DNA of 64,000 nucleotides from Blastopirellula marina. GTDB lineage: Bacteria > Planctomycetota > Planctomycetia > Pirellulales > Pirellulaceae. Made by a program: the position numbers and the translations under genes. Below the pieces are notes generated by a model. That model was given only the letters and a program-made list of their open reading frames with translations. It did no database searches and had not been told where the DNA came from. Positions 19,657 through 32,200 of the stretch are shown here, piece after piece. Where the stretch lies: positions 310,001 to 374,000 of the forward strand of contig NZ_PUHY01000012.1 in the NCBI RefSeq assembly GCF_002967765.1, given 5' to 3'. Positions within the stretch are counted from its first letter, which is position 1. Each line of letters starts with the position of its first letter.

Positions 19657-21834
19657 GTGTCTCGCTCAAAACGCAATTCCGACACCCCATCCGAGGCATC
19701 CTCGCTGCTAGACGCCCCATTGTGCGTCTGGATGTTCGTAGCTGGGGCCCTTGTTTACGCCTATTGGTACTTCTCGGCGCCCATGCCGTGGCCTGCCCCA
19801 GCGCCCGGCCAGCCAGCGTTTGACCCGACACGCGGCGATCTGGTGCAGAATGGCTTGCTGCTGCTGCCTGAGATCGTCATGAACTGGTTCGGCGGTGGTG
19901 AATCGCCATTGGGCGGATTCGATCGACTCGGCATCGTCTTGATGGCGACCTTGATTCTACTGTTCAGCTACGCGTTGGGTGAGTTCGTGTTATTCCGCCT
20001 TAATCTGCTGAAACAATTTGGCCAGATCGACGGTTTTGTTCTGCGATTGGCAAGCGGATTGATGCTGCTCAGTTGGTCGACCTGTGTGCTAGGTCAGTTT
20101 GGATTATTGCATTACCCGCTGGCTTTCTTTGTTGTGCTGGCGACACTCTTTTTCACGCTGGGCATTGCCTGGAAAAAGCACCTCTTCGAGCGTGCAACCG
20201 AAGAACAACCGCCTGCCACTTACAAGTCGCAAGAACACGAGTCGTGGGCCTGGCTTCTTGCCGCGGTGCCTCTGGTGCTATTCACCGTCGGTGTTTCAAT
20301 GCTGCCGCCGTACGAGTACGACGTCGTCGAATACCACCTCCAATTACCGAAACAATGGTACGAAGCAGGCCAGATCACCGTTTTGCCAGGGAACATCTAC
20401 TCCGGCATGCCGATGGGCGCCGAGATGTGGGCGCTGTTGCCGATGGTGTTTCAGCCATGGGAAACGGACTGGTACTACGGAGCGCTTACCGGCAAGCTGA
20501 TCGTGGGACTTTTCACGCTGCTAACTGCCGGGCTGCTGTATGGTGCTGGCAAACGCCTGTCTGGGGAGTGGGCAGCGCGTGCCGCTGCGATATCGGCGTT
20601 GGGCACGGCATGGCTCATCTATCAAAGCGGCACTGGTTTGGTCGACGGAGTTTGGGCGTTTTACACCTTGGCTGCCCTTTATCCCGTGCTGTTGGTATTC
20701 GCCGCTCAGCCGAAAGATAACGACGGACTACCTTTGACCGGCTTGGCCGTATTTTCTGGCTTGATGGCTGGGATGGCGTTCTCGGTGAAGTACCCAGCCC
20801 TTCTGATGGCCGTGTTGCCAGTCTTCGGGATGTGGATTTATGCGGTAAGAACCGACTGGAAACGACTTGGCCTGTATGTTGCCGCCGTTACCGTTGTCGT
20901 TTCACCCTGGCTGGCAAAAAACGTCCTCGCGACCGGGAATCCGGTTTACCCGCTTGCTGGAAACGTTTTTTCGACCGACATCCGTTCCCCGTCACAAATC
21001 GCCCAGTGGGATCACGCCCATCAGGTGCCCGAAGATGCCAACGGCAATCGCTACTCAACGAAACAATTGATCCAGGGGTTCTGGATCTTCTTGGGCCGCA
21101 GCGACTGGATGGGGCTAACAATTGTCCCACTTGCGATCGCCGCATTGTGGATTGCGCCACGTCGACTCTCGATCCCTCTCGCCGTCATGCTGGCCATCTC
21201 ATGGTTAGTTTGGTGGGGGTTATCGCATCGACTAGAACGCTTCCTGATCCCGGCGATTCCCTTGGGTTGCCTATTGGCCGGATTGGGGGCCCAGCGCATC
21301 TCAGAAAACCGCCTCGGCCGCGTCGCTCTCCGTGTTTGGCTGGGATTGGGCCTTTTTACCGCGTTCGCGCTGGTGAACATGTACGATTCGATCAAGCTTG
21401 ATCCGCAGATCTTCGTTTCGCTGGAAAGCGACAAGAATGTCCACATAACCGACGCCATCGCATTCCTCAATGAACAAGCTTCCCCAGAGGACGTTGTTCT
21501 AGCGACCGGTGATGCAGAGTTGTTTTACCTCCAGACGAAGGTCCTGTATCACACCTGCTTCGATGATGCCCCCTTCAAGCCGCTGCTTGCGATGACCGCT
21601 CAGCAGCGCCGTGACTGGCTGGCCGAACGCCATGTACAGTGGGTTTATGTCCACTGGGGCGAGATCGCGCGATTCCGCAGTCCCGGCAACTACGGCTTTC
21701 CTGAATATGTGACCCGCGAGTTCTTCGAGGAAATGGAGATTCAGGGCATTTTAGAGCGTACCCAGTTTGTACATGGCAACCCAGAAGAGCCTGCGGTGGT
21801 GATTTATCGTGTTCGACCTGCCGACGCCCCGTAA
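19657..21834 (+). CDS. Polytopic membrane glycosyltransferase-like protein
   Basis: A 725-residue protein with about a dozen hydrophobic segments spread through residues 20-600 and a soluble C-terminal domain of about 120 residues. The segment PPYEYDVVEYHLQLPKQWY, in the loop after an early helix, resembles the acidic catalytic loop of GT39/GT83-type (PMT/ArnT) glycosyltransferases that use polyprenyl-phosphate sugars. The start is GTG. It lies 85 bases ahead of the hopene cyclase on the same strand, so it may be the first gene of that operon. A role in decorating lipids or surface polymers is inference. Alternative starts are possible because the first 20 residues are low complexity. Confidence 0.7.
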   Translation: MSRSKRNSDTPSEASSLLDAPLCVWMFVAGALVYAYWYFSAPMPWPAPAPGQPAFDPTRGDLVQNGLLLLPEIVMNWFGGGESPLGGFDRLGIVLMATLILLFSYALGEFVLFRLNLLKQFGQIDGFVLRLASGLMLLSWSTCVLGQFGLLHYPLAFFVVLATLFFTLGIAWKKHLFERATEEQPPATYKSQEHESWAWLLAAVPLVLFTVGVSMLPPYEYDVVEYHLQLPKQWYEAGQITVLPGNIYSGMPMGAEMWALLPMVFQPWETDWYYGALTGKLIVGLFTLLTAGLLYGAGKRLSGEWAARAAAISALGTAWLIYQSGTGLVDGVWAFYTLAALYPVLLVFAAQPKDNDGLPLTGLAVFSGLMAGMAFSVKYPALLMAVLPVFGMWIYAVRTDWKRLGLYVAAVTVVVSPWLAKNVLATGNPVYPLAGNVFSTDIRSPSQIAQWDHAHQVPEDANGNRYSTKQLIQGFWIFLGRSDWMGLTIVPLAIAALWIAPRRLSIPLAVMLAISWLVWWGLSHRLERFLIPAIPLGCLLAGLGAQRISENRLGRVALRVWLGLGLFTAFALVNMYDSIKLDPQIFVSLESDKNVHITDAIAFLNEQASPEDVVLATGDAELFYLQTKVLYHTCFDDAPFKPLLAMTAQQRRDWLAERHVQWVYVHWGEIARFRSPGNYGFPEYVTREFFEEMEIQGILERTQFVHGNPEEPAVVIYRVRPADAP

Positions 21835-21919
21835 GTCTGCCTTGTTCAGTATGCGAATCTGTCATAGGCTGACGGTTTAGAAGAATTGATTCTGCCCCCT
21901 CGTTCGCAACGCATTTGCC

Positions 21920-24022
21920 ATGATGGATGGATCCTCCTCACTAGCCCGGGACCGGCGTTCTCAATTAGACGCCGCGGCTAACGCCCCTTCGCTTTCCACC
22001 GCGATTCAGCGAACTTCCGACTGGCTGCTGGCCAATCAGCATGCCGATGGTTACTGGTGCGCTGAGCTCGAAGGGGATTCGATCCTCCAAAGCGAGTACA
22101 TCCTGCTGCTCGCTTGGGCCCGCCGAGAAAACTCGGAAGTGGCTCAAAAGCTCTCGAAGAAACTGCTCAGTCAGAAGCGCGAGGATGGAAGCTGGGCACA
22201 GTACCCCGAAGGCAAAATCGACGTCAGCTCGAGTGTTAAAGCCTATTTCGCGTTGAAGCTGACAGGGCACCAGCCGTCGGCGGATTACATGGTCAAAGCC
22301 CGCGATGCCATCCTCGAAGCTGGCGGTGCGGACTCGGTGAACAGTTTCACCCGGCTGTACTTGGCACTGCTGGGCCAGATTCCCATGGAGCTTTGTCCGG
22401 CGATTCCGCCGGAGATGATCCTGTTGCCTAACTGGTTCCCACTTAACATCTATCGAATGAGCAGTTGGTCGCGGACGATCTTCATTCCGCTGGCCATTTG
22501 TTGGGCCCTTCGACCGGTGGTTGATCGCTCTGAAGATTGCTCGATCCGCGAATTGTTCACCAAACCGCCCGAACAGTGGCCGGAACTGCGCTGCCCCGGG
22601 CAGGAGAAGTCGAATCGCTTCTTCACATGGGATCGCTTCTTTCGCACCGCCGACAATACCCTGAAACGCATCGAAAAGTGGCGTTTCCGCCCGCTTCGCA
22701 AGCGAGCACTCAAAGCATGCGAACAATGGATCCTCGACCGCATGCCAAAGAGCGACGGGCTGGGAGCCATCTTCCCACCGATCTTGTGGAGCATCGTTGC
22801 CTTCCGAGCTCTCGGTTACGACGATCAGCACGAAGCCGTGCAGTCATGCTGGAACGAGCTCGATAAGCTGATGATCCACGACGATGAAGAAGGCACGATC
22901 CGTATTCAGCCTTGCAAAAGCCCGGTGTGGGATACGACCATCACGCTGCGAGCTTTGGCCGCTGGTCGCCTCGGGGCCGATGTCCCACGTGTTCGCAAGT
23001 CGCTCGATTGGCTGCTCTCGAAAGAAGTCCGCGACAAAGGGGACTGGACGAACAACGTTCGCAGTGAACCTGGCGGCTGGTTCTTTGAATTCAACAACGA
23101 GTTCTATCCCGATCTTGACGATACGGCGATGGCCTTAATGGCAATGCAGGAACAGTTGGCCGAAATCGGTGTAACGCTGGAAGTACATCCTGGTCAATCG
23201 TGGGAAAACACCACGATCCTCACCACCTCGAACAAGATTGCCGTCGAAGACGCGGTCGATCGCACGCTACTGCTCGACAAGATCTCAAGCGCCACCAAAC
23301 GAGCCCTCGCTTGGAGTGCGGACATGCAAAGTCACGATGGTGGCTGGGGAGCATTCGACAAGAACAACGACGCCGAATTCCTTTGCAAGGTTCCATTCGC
23401 CGATCACAACGCAATGATCGATCCCAGTTGGCCCGACCTATCAGCTCGCGTGATCGAGTCGTTCGGGCTTTTGGGTGTGCATCAGCATAGCCGTGGTAAG
23501 CTCGGCGACGTAGTCCGAAACGCGATCAGCTACATCCGCGAAAACCAGCACTACGACGGCTCGTGGTATGGTCGCTGGGGCGTCAATTATATCTATGGTA
23601 CTTGGCAGTGCCTGGTTGGTCTGGTTGCCGTTGGCATTTCGACCGATGACGAAATGATTCAGCGTGGTGCCAAATGGTTAAAAGGTTGTCAGCAGCAATC
23701 AGGCGCCTGGGGCGAAACGTGCGACAGCTACGAAAACCCGAACCTGAAAGGGATCGGCACACCGACCCCTTCGCAAACCGCTTGGGCACTGCTCGGCCTA
23801 ATGGCCGCCGGCGAAGAAGAAAGCCCGGAAGTCCGCAAAGGGATTCAGTACTTGCTTCGTACCCAGAAGGAAGACGGCACATGGGACGAAGAGCCGTACA
23901 CAGGGACTGGCTTCCCTCGCGTTTTTTACCTTCGATATCACTACTACCGCATCTACTTCCCACTGTTGGCCTTGGCGACATGGGCAAAGAAGACCAATCC
24001 AGCAACTGAGGCGTCTCGATGA
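21920..24022 (+). CDS. shc: Squalene-hopene cyclase
   Basis: A 700-residue triterpene cyclase that folds squalene into hopene, the first committed step of hopanoid synthesis, at the membrane. The catalytic DXDD motif appears as DLDD at D398-D401, where the central Asp protonates squalene. Several QW repeats (for example [29 protein letters not shown]-type near the C-terminus) are present, and the length fits prokaryotic SHC (about 630-720). Its stop overlaps the start of hpnH by four bases (ATGA), showing tight co-translation. Hopanoids order planctomycete membranes. The alternative of a sterol-type oxidosqualene cyclase is unlikely because its DCTAE-type motif is absent. Confidence 0.95.
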   Translation: MMDGSSSLARDRRSQLDAAANAPSLSTAIQRTSDWLLANQHADGYWCAELEGDSILQSEYILLLAWARRENSEVAQKLSKKLLSQKREDGSWAQYPEGKIDVSSSVKAYFALKLTGHQPSADYMVKARDAILEAGGADSVNSFTRLYLALLGQIPMELCPAIPPEMILLPNWFPLNIYRMSSWSRTIFIPLAICWALRPVVDRSEDCSIRELFTKPPEQWPELRCPGQEKSNRFFTWDRFFRTADNTLKRIEKWRFRPLRKRALKACEQWILDRMPKSDGLGAIFPPILWSIVAFRALGYDDQHEAVQSCWNELDKLMIHDDEEGTIRIQPCKSPVWDTTITLRALAAGRLGADVPRVRKSLDWLLSKEVRDKGDWTNNVRSEPGGWFFEFNNEFYPDLDDTAMALMAMQEQLAEIGVTLEVHPGQSWENTTILTTSNKIAVEDAVDRTLLLDKISSATKRALAWSADMQSHDGGWGAFDKNNDAEFLCKVPFADHNAMIDPSWPDLSARVIESFGLLGVHQHSRGKLGDVVRNAISYIRENQHYDGSWYGRWGVNYIYGTWQCLVGLVAVGISTDDEMIQRGAKWLKGCQQQSGAWGETCDSYENPNLKGIGTPTPSQTAWALLGLMAAGEEESPEVRKGIQYLLRTQKEDGTWDEEPYTGTGFPRVFYLRYHYYRIYFPLLALATWAKKTNPATEASR

Positions 24023-25140
24023 GTGTCCCGATTTCGCAAATGTGGACCGTCGCGTCGTACGTCCTCAAACAGAAACTACTTGGGCGTAAGCGTTACCCGC
24101 TCGTGTTGATGCTGGAACCGCTGTTCCGCTGCAACTTGGCCTGCGCTGGCTGCGGTAAGATTCAGTTCCCAGTCGAGATCCTTCGCAAGCAGTTGACGCC
24201 AGAGCAATGCTTCGACGCGGTCGAGCAGTGCGGCGCCCCAATCGTTTCGATTCCAGGTGGCGAGCCCCTGCTGCATCCACAAATGCCGGAGATCGTCGAA
24301 GGCTTGATTCAGCGAAAGAAGTATATCTATCTGTGCACCAATGCGCTGAAGCTAGAAAAGGCGTTACCGCAGTTCAAGCCAAGTAAGTACCTCACCTTCT
24401 CGGTCCACATGGACGGACCGCGGGAAGAACACGACCATGCCGTCTGTCGGGAAGGTACTTACGATATCGCCGTGAGCGCGATCAAAGCGGCCCTCAAACA
24501 AGGCTTCCGCGTTACAACCAACACCACGCTGTTCGAAGGTGCTCAGCCGGAGCGAATCCGTGGCTTCTTCGACGAGATGATGAACTTGGGCGTAGAAGGA
24601 ATGATGCTTTCTCCTGGCTACAGCTATGAGAAGGCTCCTGACCAAGATCACTTCCTGCAGCGGAACCAGACCTACCGCCTTTTCCGCTCGATTCTGTCGG
24701 CTCCGAAAAAGGCCTGGCAGTTCAACCAAAGCCCGTTGTTCGTCGAGTTCCTGAAAGGAAACCACGACCTCGAGTGCACTCCGTGGGGCAACCCGACGTA
24801 CAATATCTTCGGCTGGCAAAAGCCCTGTTACCTGGTCGACGAAGGGCACACGCAAACCTTTGATCAGTTGCTGGAAGAAGTCGAATGGGCGAACTACGGC
24901 ACGCAAAGCGGCAATCCCAAGTGTGCCAACTGTATGGTGCACAGCGGATACGAGCCAAGTGCGGTGAACGAAACCTTCTCGTCCCTGGGGGGCCTTCTGA
25001 AGACCGCTATGTTGACGTTATTTGGCCCGCCGAAGTCGAACCGACCATTGCCTCAGCTGGAATCGGACGATCGGCTTGATGATTCACATGGACCGAAACG
25101 TCCTGAGCACAAGCAAACGGAACTGCCGGTCCTGCAATAG
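24019..25140 (+). CDS. hpnH: Adenosyl-hopene transferase, radical SAM enzyme
   Basis: A 373-residue radical SAM protein. The iron-sulfur motif CNLACAGC (C38, C42, C45) has the standard CX3CX2C spacing, and GGEP ([11 protein letters not shown]) follows as in the SAM core. HpnH adds an adenosyl group to hopene to make adenosylhopane, the precursor of extended hopanoids. It overlaps shc, and about 340 residues is usual for the family. A cluster of Cys near residues 305-310 ([14 protein letters not shown]) fits the C-terminal region of this subfamily. The C-terminal 35 residues are hydrophilic and poorly conserved. Later steps (hpnG and onward) are not in the window. Confidence 0.93.
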   Translation: MSVPISQMWTVASYVLKQKLLGRKRYPLVLMLEPLFRCNLACAGCGKIQFPVEILRKQLTPEQCFDAVEQCGAPIVSIPGGEPLLHPQMPEIVEGLIQRKKYIYLCTNALKLEKALPQFKPSKYLTFSVHMDGPREEHDHAVCREGTYDIAVSAIKAALKQGFRVTTNTTLFEGAQPERIRGFFDEMMNLGVEGMMLSPGYSYEKAPDQDHFLQRNQTYRLFRSILSAPKKAWQFNQSPLFVEFLKGNHDLECTPWGNPTYNIFGWQKPCYLVDEGHTQTFDQLLEEVEWANYGTQSGNPKCANCMVHSGYEPSAVNETFSSLGGLLKTAMLTLFGPPKSNRPLPQLESDDRLDDSHGPKRPEHKQTELPVLQ

Positions 25141-25256
25141 GTAGGCCAGGCAAGGTTAACAGTCTGTTGATGTTCTGCTTCGTTAGCGAGTCATTTAGAT
25201 TGGGACGAGGGCCAGGCGTGAGTCCGCAGGCATATCCACTAGATATGTCGAGGAAT

Positions 25257-25313
25257 TCACAACGCCGCAATCGCCTCAATCTCAATTACATAGCCGATCT
25301 GAGAAATTCGACA
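25257..25313 (-). pseudogene. Possible remnant of a RidA-family gene C-terminus
   Basis: Eighteen codons and a stop read CRISQIGYVIEIEAIAAL, which resembles the conserved end of RidA/YjgF enamine deaminases (IEIEAIA near the C-terminus). No start codon, ribosome-binding site or upstream RidA sequence is present, because the adjacent gene occupies the sequence upstream in another frame. It looks like a leftover tail after a deletion, or a chance match. Confidence 0.35.
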
Positions 25314-25318
25314 GGCTG

Positions 25319-26218
25319 TTAAGCGTGATCAATCTGCAATCGCTGCGGCAAGCCTTCCGGCATGGGCGTTGAGTCTTGGCATACGAGGCGAACGACATTT
25401 CGCTTCGGGGCTAACAGAGCGTCATCGGCGAAAATGACTTGAAACTTAGTACCGTTGGGCCCATCGACGATGCTGCCGTCCACTAAGGCCTTTTCTGGCA
25501 GAGAGTGTTGCCAGCTCCAGCGGCGTAGCCAACTGGCAATCTCGTTGAGATCCTTCCCTTGGCTATCGGCGTAGACTTCCAAATCTGCCAAGTCGATTTG
25601 ACGATTGCCAACGGTCTCGAAGATGATCCAGCGCTCGTCGAGCCACGACAGCCGCAAGTTGGCCAGCAAATCGAACGGCGGCATGCCGACCATCTGCGTT
25701 GTCTGAAGAACGTCGCCTAAAAACTCCAGCGGTAAAAGCACTTCCCCGCCTGGGCAAAAGAAGGCAGTGACCTCCGGCAATTCCGACAACGCCCTGACCA
25801 ACTTCACCAAGGCCAAGAACGAATTAATCCGCTCGTCCCGAGTTTGTGGCGTGCTGGCTCCCTCGAAGAATCGCAGCAGCAGAAAGCCTTGATGCTGATC
25901 GACGAACTCGCGGGCCTCTTCCCAACCAGCACTGTGGCGAACGGCGCGAGCCAGGCTGTCGCTGGTTGTACACGGTCCCCACGTGGAAGGATCTTCTAAG
26001 GTTTCGGGCCAACGATTAGGAAAGGTATCGACGACAATCACGTCTCCGTCACCACGAAACGCACCGCGAATTTGAAGTCGCGCTGAGCCGTCTGGGGCGT
26101 TGCCCTCGATCAGTTCGCACACAAATCCAGCCGCCGTGAGATGCCCGAAAACCGATTCCAATTCCAACGGGCAATCAGTCAGCAGAGCGACCGCTTGTGT
26201 ACATGCCGTATCGTTCAC
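25319..26218 (-). CDS. Protein of unknown function trailing the PKS operon, DUF4261-like
   Basis: A 299-residue soluble protein without signal peptide. The central part (RINSFLALVKLVRALSELPEVTAFFCPGGEVLLP) and the C-terminal GSIVDGPNGTKFQV segment faintly recall DUF4261, which occurs in bacterial proteins of unknown role. I make that link from pattern memory only. It begins 53 bases after the polyketide synthase stop on the same strand, so it is probably the last gene of that operon, but nothing in its sequence suggests an enzyme of polyketide tailoring. Confidence 0.6.
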   Translation of the reverse strand: MNDTACTQAVALLTDCPLELESVFGHLTAAGFVCELIEGNAPDGSARLQIRGAFRGDGDVIVVDTFPNRWPETLEDPSTWGPCTTSDSLARAVRHSAGWEEAREFVDQHQGFLLLRFFEGASTPQTRDERINSFLALVKLVRALSELPEVTAFFCPGGEVLLPLEFLGDVLQTTQMVGMPPFDLLANLRLSWLDERWIIFETVGNRQIDLADLEVYADSQGKDLNEIASWLRRWSWQHSLPEKALVDGSIVDGPNGTKFQVIFADDALLAPKRNVVRLVCQDSTPMPEGLPQRLQIDHA

Positions 26219-26271
26219 GGTCGATTCCCCCGAACAAGTTGGACGGATGCGTGAAGCGTGCCGCCAAGTAG

Positions 26272-29200
26272 TTACTTCGCTGCGTTCTCCGCTTCGGCTT
26301 TCAGTTTTTCCAGTTCCTCTGCCGTCGCATCCACGGTTTGACGGATCTGATCTTCGTTGTGACAGCTGGTAATAAAGAACCGCAACCGAGCTGCTTTCTC
26401 TTCGACCGCAGGATACATGATCGGTTGAACATTGATCCCGCGAGCGTAAAGGTTCCGCGACAGTTTGAGTGCCAGGAACGAGTTACCGGTAATCACAGGA
26501 ACCACTGGCGTGTCGTCGCTGTGTCCCGTATCGAGCCCCTTCTCCTTGGCCAGCTTCAGGAAGAGTCGCGAGTTGCTGATGCACTTGGCAACGACTTCCG
26601 GATGCTTGTCGATTCGCTTGAGTGCAGCCAATGCTGCAGCGGCATTGGACGGAGGCATGCCGACACTGAACACGAATCCGGGAGCTGTGTACTTGAGGTA
26701 CTCGATCATCGTCTTCTTGCCGGCGATGTAACCGCCGCAGCTGCCAAACGATTTACTGAGCGTGGCCATCAGAAAGTCGATCCGCGAACCGGGGATGCCG
26801 AAATGTTCGCAGATCCCACGACCAGTCTTGCCCATGGTGCCGATCGAGTGAGCCTCGTCGACAAAGAGCAGCGCCTTATACTTCTCTTTGATCTCGACCA
26901 GCTTGGGCAAATCGCAGTAGTCGCCGTCCATGCTATATACACCTTCGACGACAATCACGGCGCGGCGATACTTCCCACGCATCTCGGCCAGCATGCGTTC
27001 GCAAGCCGCGGTATCGTTGTGCGGAAAGGCGCGGCGTTGGGCCCCCGACAAGATGCAACCTTGCACGAGACTGTTATGAGCGAGTTCGTCGTGAAGGATC
27101 AAATCGCCAGGGTTCATTAGATGCCCAATAGTCGTTTCGTTGGTCGAGTGACCACCCACAAAACAAACGGACGACTCGGTCCCAAGGAATTCAGCGATCG
27201 CTCGCTCCAGTTCGCCGTGAATCGTTTTCTCGCCAGAAACCACTCGGCTAGCAGATACACTGGTACCGAACTTCTCGATCGCAGCTTCCGCAGCGGCGTT
27301 CACTTCGGGATCGCCACTGCTTCCGACGTAGTTGTAGCTACTGAAGCACACGAACTCGCGTCCGCCGATGATGGCTGTGTCGCGAGTCGTTCCCTCGTGA
27401 ACATCGAAGTAAGGACTTTCCATTCCCATGCGAGCGAAACGCGCGATGCGTTCTTGCAGCTCGATCACTTCCGGGAATTGATCGGTCTGGTAGTCAGCCA
27501 CTGGGATGTCTTCCAACGCTCGCGCAGGCTTCTCTTTCACCGCAGGAGCTGCCGCTTGGCCGCTGCTGGCGGAGAAATCGCCTTCCACACCAATCAAGCC
27601 CGCGACTGCTGTTGCGAGCGTGGTGACCGTCGTATCTTGCGAGAACTCTTCGACCGGGATATCGATTTCAAGCTCGGCTTCGATGCCGTTCTTCAGCTCA
27701 ATCCCCATCAATGAGTCGAGTCCCACCTCGGCCAGTGGCTTAGAACGATCGAGCTGAGAAGCCGAAATACCAAGCGTCTTCGCTGCTTCGTCGGCGACGT
27801 AATCGGCGATGAGCGAAGCTCGCGCGTCTTCATCAGCTTGCTGTAAGCGATCTCGCAGCGAACCGCCACCGGAGCTGGCCACTTTGCGTTCTTGACGATG
27901 AATCCTGGCAAGTTCATCGAGTAAGCGGGGATGCTTGTTGCGACCGAATTGTTTGAGGAACTTCGACCAGTCAACAGGGAACACACCGACGTTTGCGTTT
28001 CGTGTCGGCAGCAGTTCTTCCAAGGCCAGCAAACCTTGTTGTGGGGCAATCATCCCCAAGCCGATTCCGGCGAACCGACGAGTATCGGCACCGGCCGCCA
28101 TACCGCCGCCGCTCCATGGTCCCCAGTTCACACTTAGCCCAGGCAAGCCATCTGCCCGCCGCGATGCACAGAGCGCATCCATGAACGCGTTGGCCGCGGC
28201 GTAGTTCGCCTGGCCTGGTGAACCAATCATCGCGGCAATTGAGGAGAAGCAGACGAAGAAATCGAGTGGCAGCTGGCGAGTCTGCTGATGCAGATACCAT
28301 GAACCGTCAACCTTCGCTGGAAGCACTTTAGCGAATCGATGCCACGTTTGTTGAGGCAACGTGGCATCATCGAGCACGCCGGCGGCATGGAATACGCCTG
28401 CCAAAGGGGGCAGTTCGGTTTGAATGAAATCGAGCACCGCCGCGACTTGGTCGTAATTGGCGGCGTCCATGGTCGAGATGGTGACTTTCGCCCCAGCCGC
28501 TTCCAACGCGGCAATACGATCGGCGGCATCGTCACTGGCTTTTCCACTGCGGCTAGTCAACACGACACTCTTCGCGCCTTGCTCGATTAGCCACTGGCAA
28601 ACCTCCAGTCCGATCGCCCCGGTTCCGCCGGTAATCAGGTAACTGGCATCGCCCCGCACCAACGGACGTTCGCCCGCAGGAGGCGTCATCTGCAGAATCA
28701 CTTTTCCGAGATGCTTGGCTTGTTGCATAAAGCGGAAAGCCTCGACGGCATCTTCAATGCGATAAGCTTGCAACGGCAATGGCGTCAATTTGTTGGACTC
28801 GAATTGCGGTAGCAAGTCGGCCAGCATCGATGCAATCAACCCCGGCGACTGGCGTTCTTCGTCTCCAAGGTCGAACGGAAAGTAGCTCGCCTTTGGACGA
28901 ATTTCGGCGAACTGCTCAGCTGTCCAGATACCAATCTTGCCGATCTCGACAAAGCGTCCTTTCTCAGCCAGGCACTCGACGCTCTTCGGGATGAACTCTT
29001 GGTTCAAGCTATTTAGGACAACGTCGACGCCAGCGCCGCCGGTATCCTCAAGAATCTGCTGACTGAAGTTCGTCGTTCTCGAATCATAAATTTTTTCGAT
29101 GCCCAGCTCGCGCAGGAAGTCCCATTTCCCTTGGCTGGCGGTCGCGTAGATCTCGGCGCCGATTGCCTTGGCGATGGCGACGGCAGCTTGACCAACACCA

Positions 29201-32200
29201 CCAGCGGCGGCATGAATGAGAACGCGTTCTCCCTTCTTCAGTTTCGCCAACCGCACCAAACCGTAATGGGCGGTCAGGAAGGCCAATGGAATGGTCGCGG
29301 CTTGGTCGAAGGTCTGATTACTTGGCTTCTTCGCAACGTAGTTTTGATCGACCAATAAGTGACTGGTCATACTGGCGGTCGAAAGGGCGATCACCTCGTC
29401 GCCAAGCTGTACGTTCTTGACGTCTGGCCCAACGGCGGTAACAACGCCGCTACACTCGAAGCCGAACGTCACGTCGGCTTCACTCAGGATGCCGATCTCT
29501 TTCTCGTATTCCTGAAGCATGCCGAGCGCTCGCAGCACATCGCGAAAATTCAAGCCGGACGCTTTGACAGCGATTTCGACTTCCGTTGCGGCCGGCTGCG
29601 TGCGTCGTTTAGGTGCGAGCTCCAAGTTGGTCAGCATACCGAACTTCTTGAGTCCAAGCTGATACGACTGCTCCGGAACGATTAATTCGCCTTCGGCGGC
29701 CAATCGCATCGGAACCAGGCGGGACGAGTAACGCTTTTCGCCACGCAGCGCGATCTCGGTTTCTGCATCGGGAACCCAGATTTCACCGAAGACACGACCG
29801 GCCATGTCACGATCGTTGGCATCGATATCGATTCGTGTGCATGCCAATTTGGGCATCTCGTTAGCGATCACTCCGGCGAGTCCCCACGTCGTGCCTTCCA
29901 GCGGGTGACGAATCGCATCGCCAGCGACGACTGCTTGCCCTCTGAGAGTCACTACGTGTAGCCGCGGCGATTGCTCTTCGAGCTCGCCCAGGGCTTGGGC
30001 GATGTGCAGCAGTCCTTGGCAACCGAACGCTTGATCGACGACCGATTCGTTCGCGGGTCCTTCCCGATCGTCCTGAGCCCAAAGATAAATCACGCCACGT
30101 AGCTTCCGCGTCGCATTGAGCTTCAGGGCACCTAGCAAATCAGCGAACTGAGATGGGTCTCCGGGATCGAGGCTGGCATCTTCCTCACCGTATTCCAACT
30201 CGGCGCCGGGAAAGACCTGCATCACGTGCTGCTTGCGTTGCTGCAACTGCTCGGTCAGATACCCAGTGATCGGCTTGTTATCACCGAAGATCAGCCAAAC
30301 GGACTCATCCTTCTCGTCGACGGTCAGCGGCTTGCCGATGCGCGGCGTTTCGATCCACTTAATTTCGTGGTACCAACGATCGACATCCGCGACGAGCCGC
30401 TTTTGCAGATCGATCTTGGCCAAGCGGGCCAGACGAAGGCCGCGAACTTCGGCCAGGACTTCCCCTTCTTCATTGGCCAACAAGATGTCGGCCTCGACCT
30501 GAGGCATACGGCCTGGCTTGCGAGCCGTGATCTTAGCCGAGCAGGCAACACGCGGTGGCGAGTGCTCCTCGAAACAGGTAATACTCTCGACACCGATCGG
30601 GATAAACGTCGTTCCAGGCGTCAGCTCGTCGGCCAACAAGCTACCTACCGTTTGGAAGCAAGCATCGAGCAGGGCAGGGTGGAGCGTGTAGTTACGGGCA
30701 TCGCTTTGCAGCTCGCTGGGCAACGCAACTTCGGCCAGCGATTCATCCTCGCCGTTGCCCAATTGCTTAATCCCCTGAAATGCGTGGCCATATTGCAGTC
30801 CGCTTTGCTTCGCCCCTTGATAAAACTCGGCGACATCGACTTGCTTCTCCATGCGGAAGAACGCATCTTGAAGGTCGGCCTTTTCTGGACGGGCATCAGC
30901 GGGGATGATCTTGCCGGCGGCGTGCAACTTCCAAACAATTTCGGATGCTTCCGATGATTCGGCGCTGAGAATTCGGAACGAAGCGTAACCCAACTCTTCC
31001 GGCAACAGCACAACTTGCAACGTCTTGGAGTGCTGCTCGGCGAACACTAACGGCTGTTGAACTTGCAACTGTTGAACCGCGAACTGCCCAGCCTCGAAGT
31101 GGTTCTTTGCGGCTGCAAGGGCCAGCTCAACATACGCGGTCGCCGGGAACACCGGCTGACCAAATAACTGGTGATCATTCAGGTAAGCCGGAAAACCTGG
31201 AGCCAGATTCGTTTGGTACAACACCTCATCGGTTGCTGTGGGGATCTGCACGCCCAATAGAGGATGCGACGTGCGCGTCGGCATCAATCCGGTTCCAGTG
31301 CCGAAGTCTTCACCGGAACTAACCGGCATGGTATCGGGAGCCCAAAAGCGGCTTCGCACGAATGGGTAAGTCGGCAACTCAACGCGTTTCCGCGGGTAGG
31401 GAGAGTCGAAAGCATTCCAGTCGATGGGAATACCGATCTCGTACAGCTCGCCCAGCGAGTTAAGCATCATCTGCCAGTCATCGCGACCGCTGCGCAGACT
31501 GGGGAGCCAAGCGTTCTCTTTGCCGGGCACACTCACGCGCCCCAGTCCCGACAAGACCGGTTGCGGACCAATCTCAACAAATACGTTGCCACCCTTGTCG
31601 GCAATAGCTTGAATCCCGTCCGCGAAACGGACTGCTTCGCGGAGATGCTGCCGCCAGTAATCTGGCTTGATGAACGTGTCCTTTGATAGCTCACCGGTGA
31701 GATTCGCAGCGATTGGAAATGAAGCAGGCTTCATCTCAATTGAGGTAACGGCTTGTTCGAACTCGTCGAGAATGGGTTCCATCAGGGGCGAATGAAACGC
31801 ATGGGAAACGGTTAATCGAGTCGCGCGAATGCCTTCGTTTTGACACAGCTCGGCCATCTCGTCAATCGCTTCGGCCGCACCACTAAGTACCGTTTGCTGC
31901 GGGCTGTTGACGGCAGCCACACTGACATTCGTCGAGTGCCCATTGACCAGGGTCGAGATTCGATCGGCACCGGCCGACACCGCAAGCATGGCACCACCGG
32001 CTGGCAGGCTTTGCATCAGCTTTCCACGCAGAGCGATCAAACGTAGCGCATCTTCCAACGAGAAGACACCCGCCGCACAAGCTGCCACGTACTCGCCAAC
32101 ACTATGACCGATGGCCATGCTCGGCGTCACGCCCCAGGACTTCCAAAGCTCGTACAGCGCGTATTCGGTCGCGAACAGCGTTGGCTGCGACATGGCTGTT

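Noticed and set aside
30226-30957. Plus-strand open frame of 243 codons inside the PKS gene
   Set aside because: Antisense to the DH to structural-KR region, which is continuous and conserved in the PKS frame.
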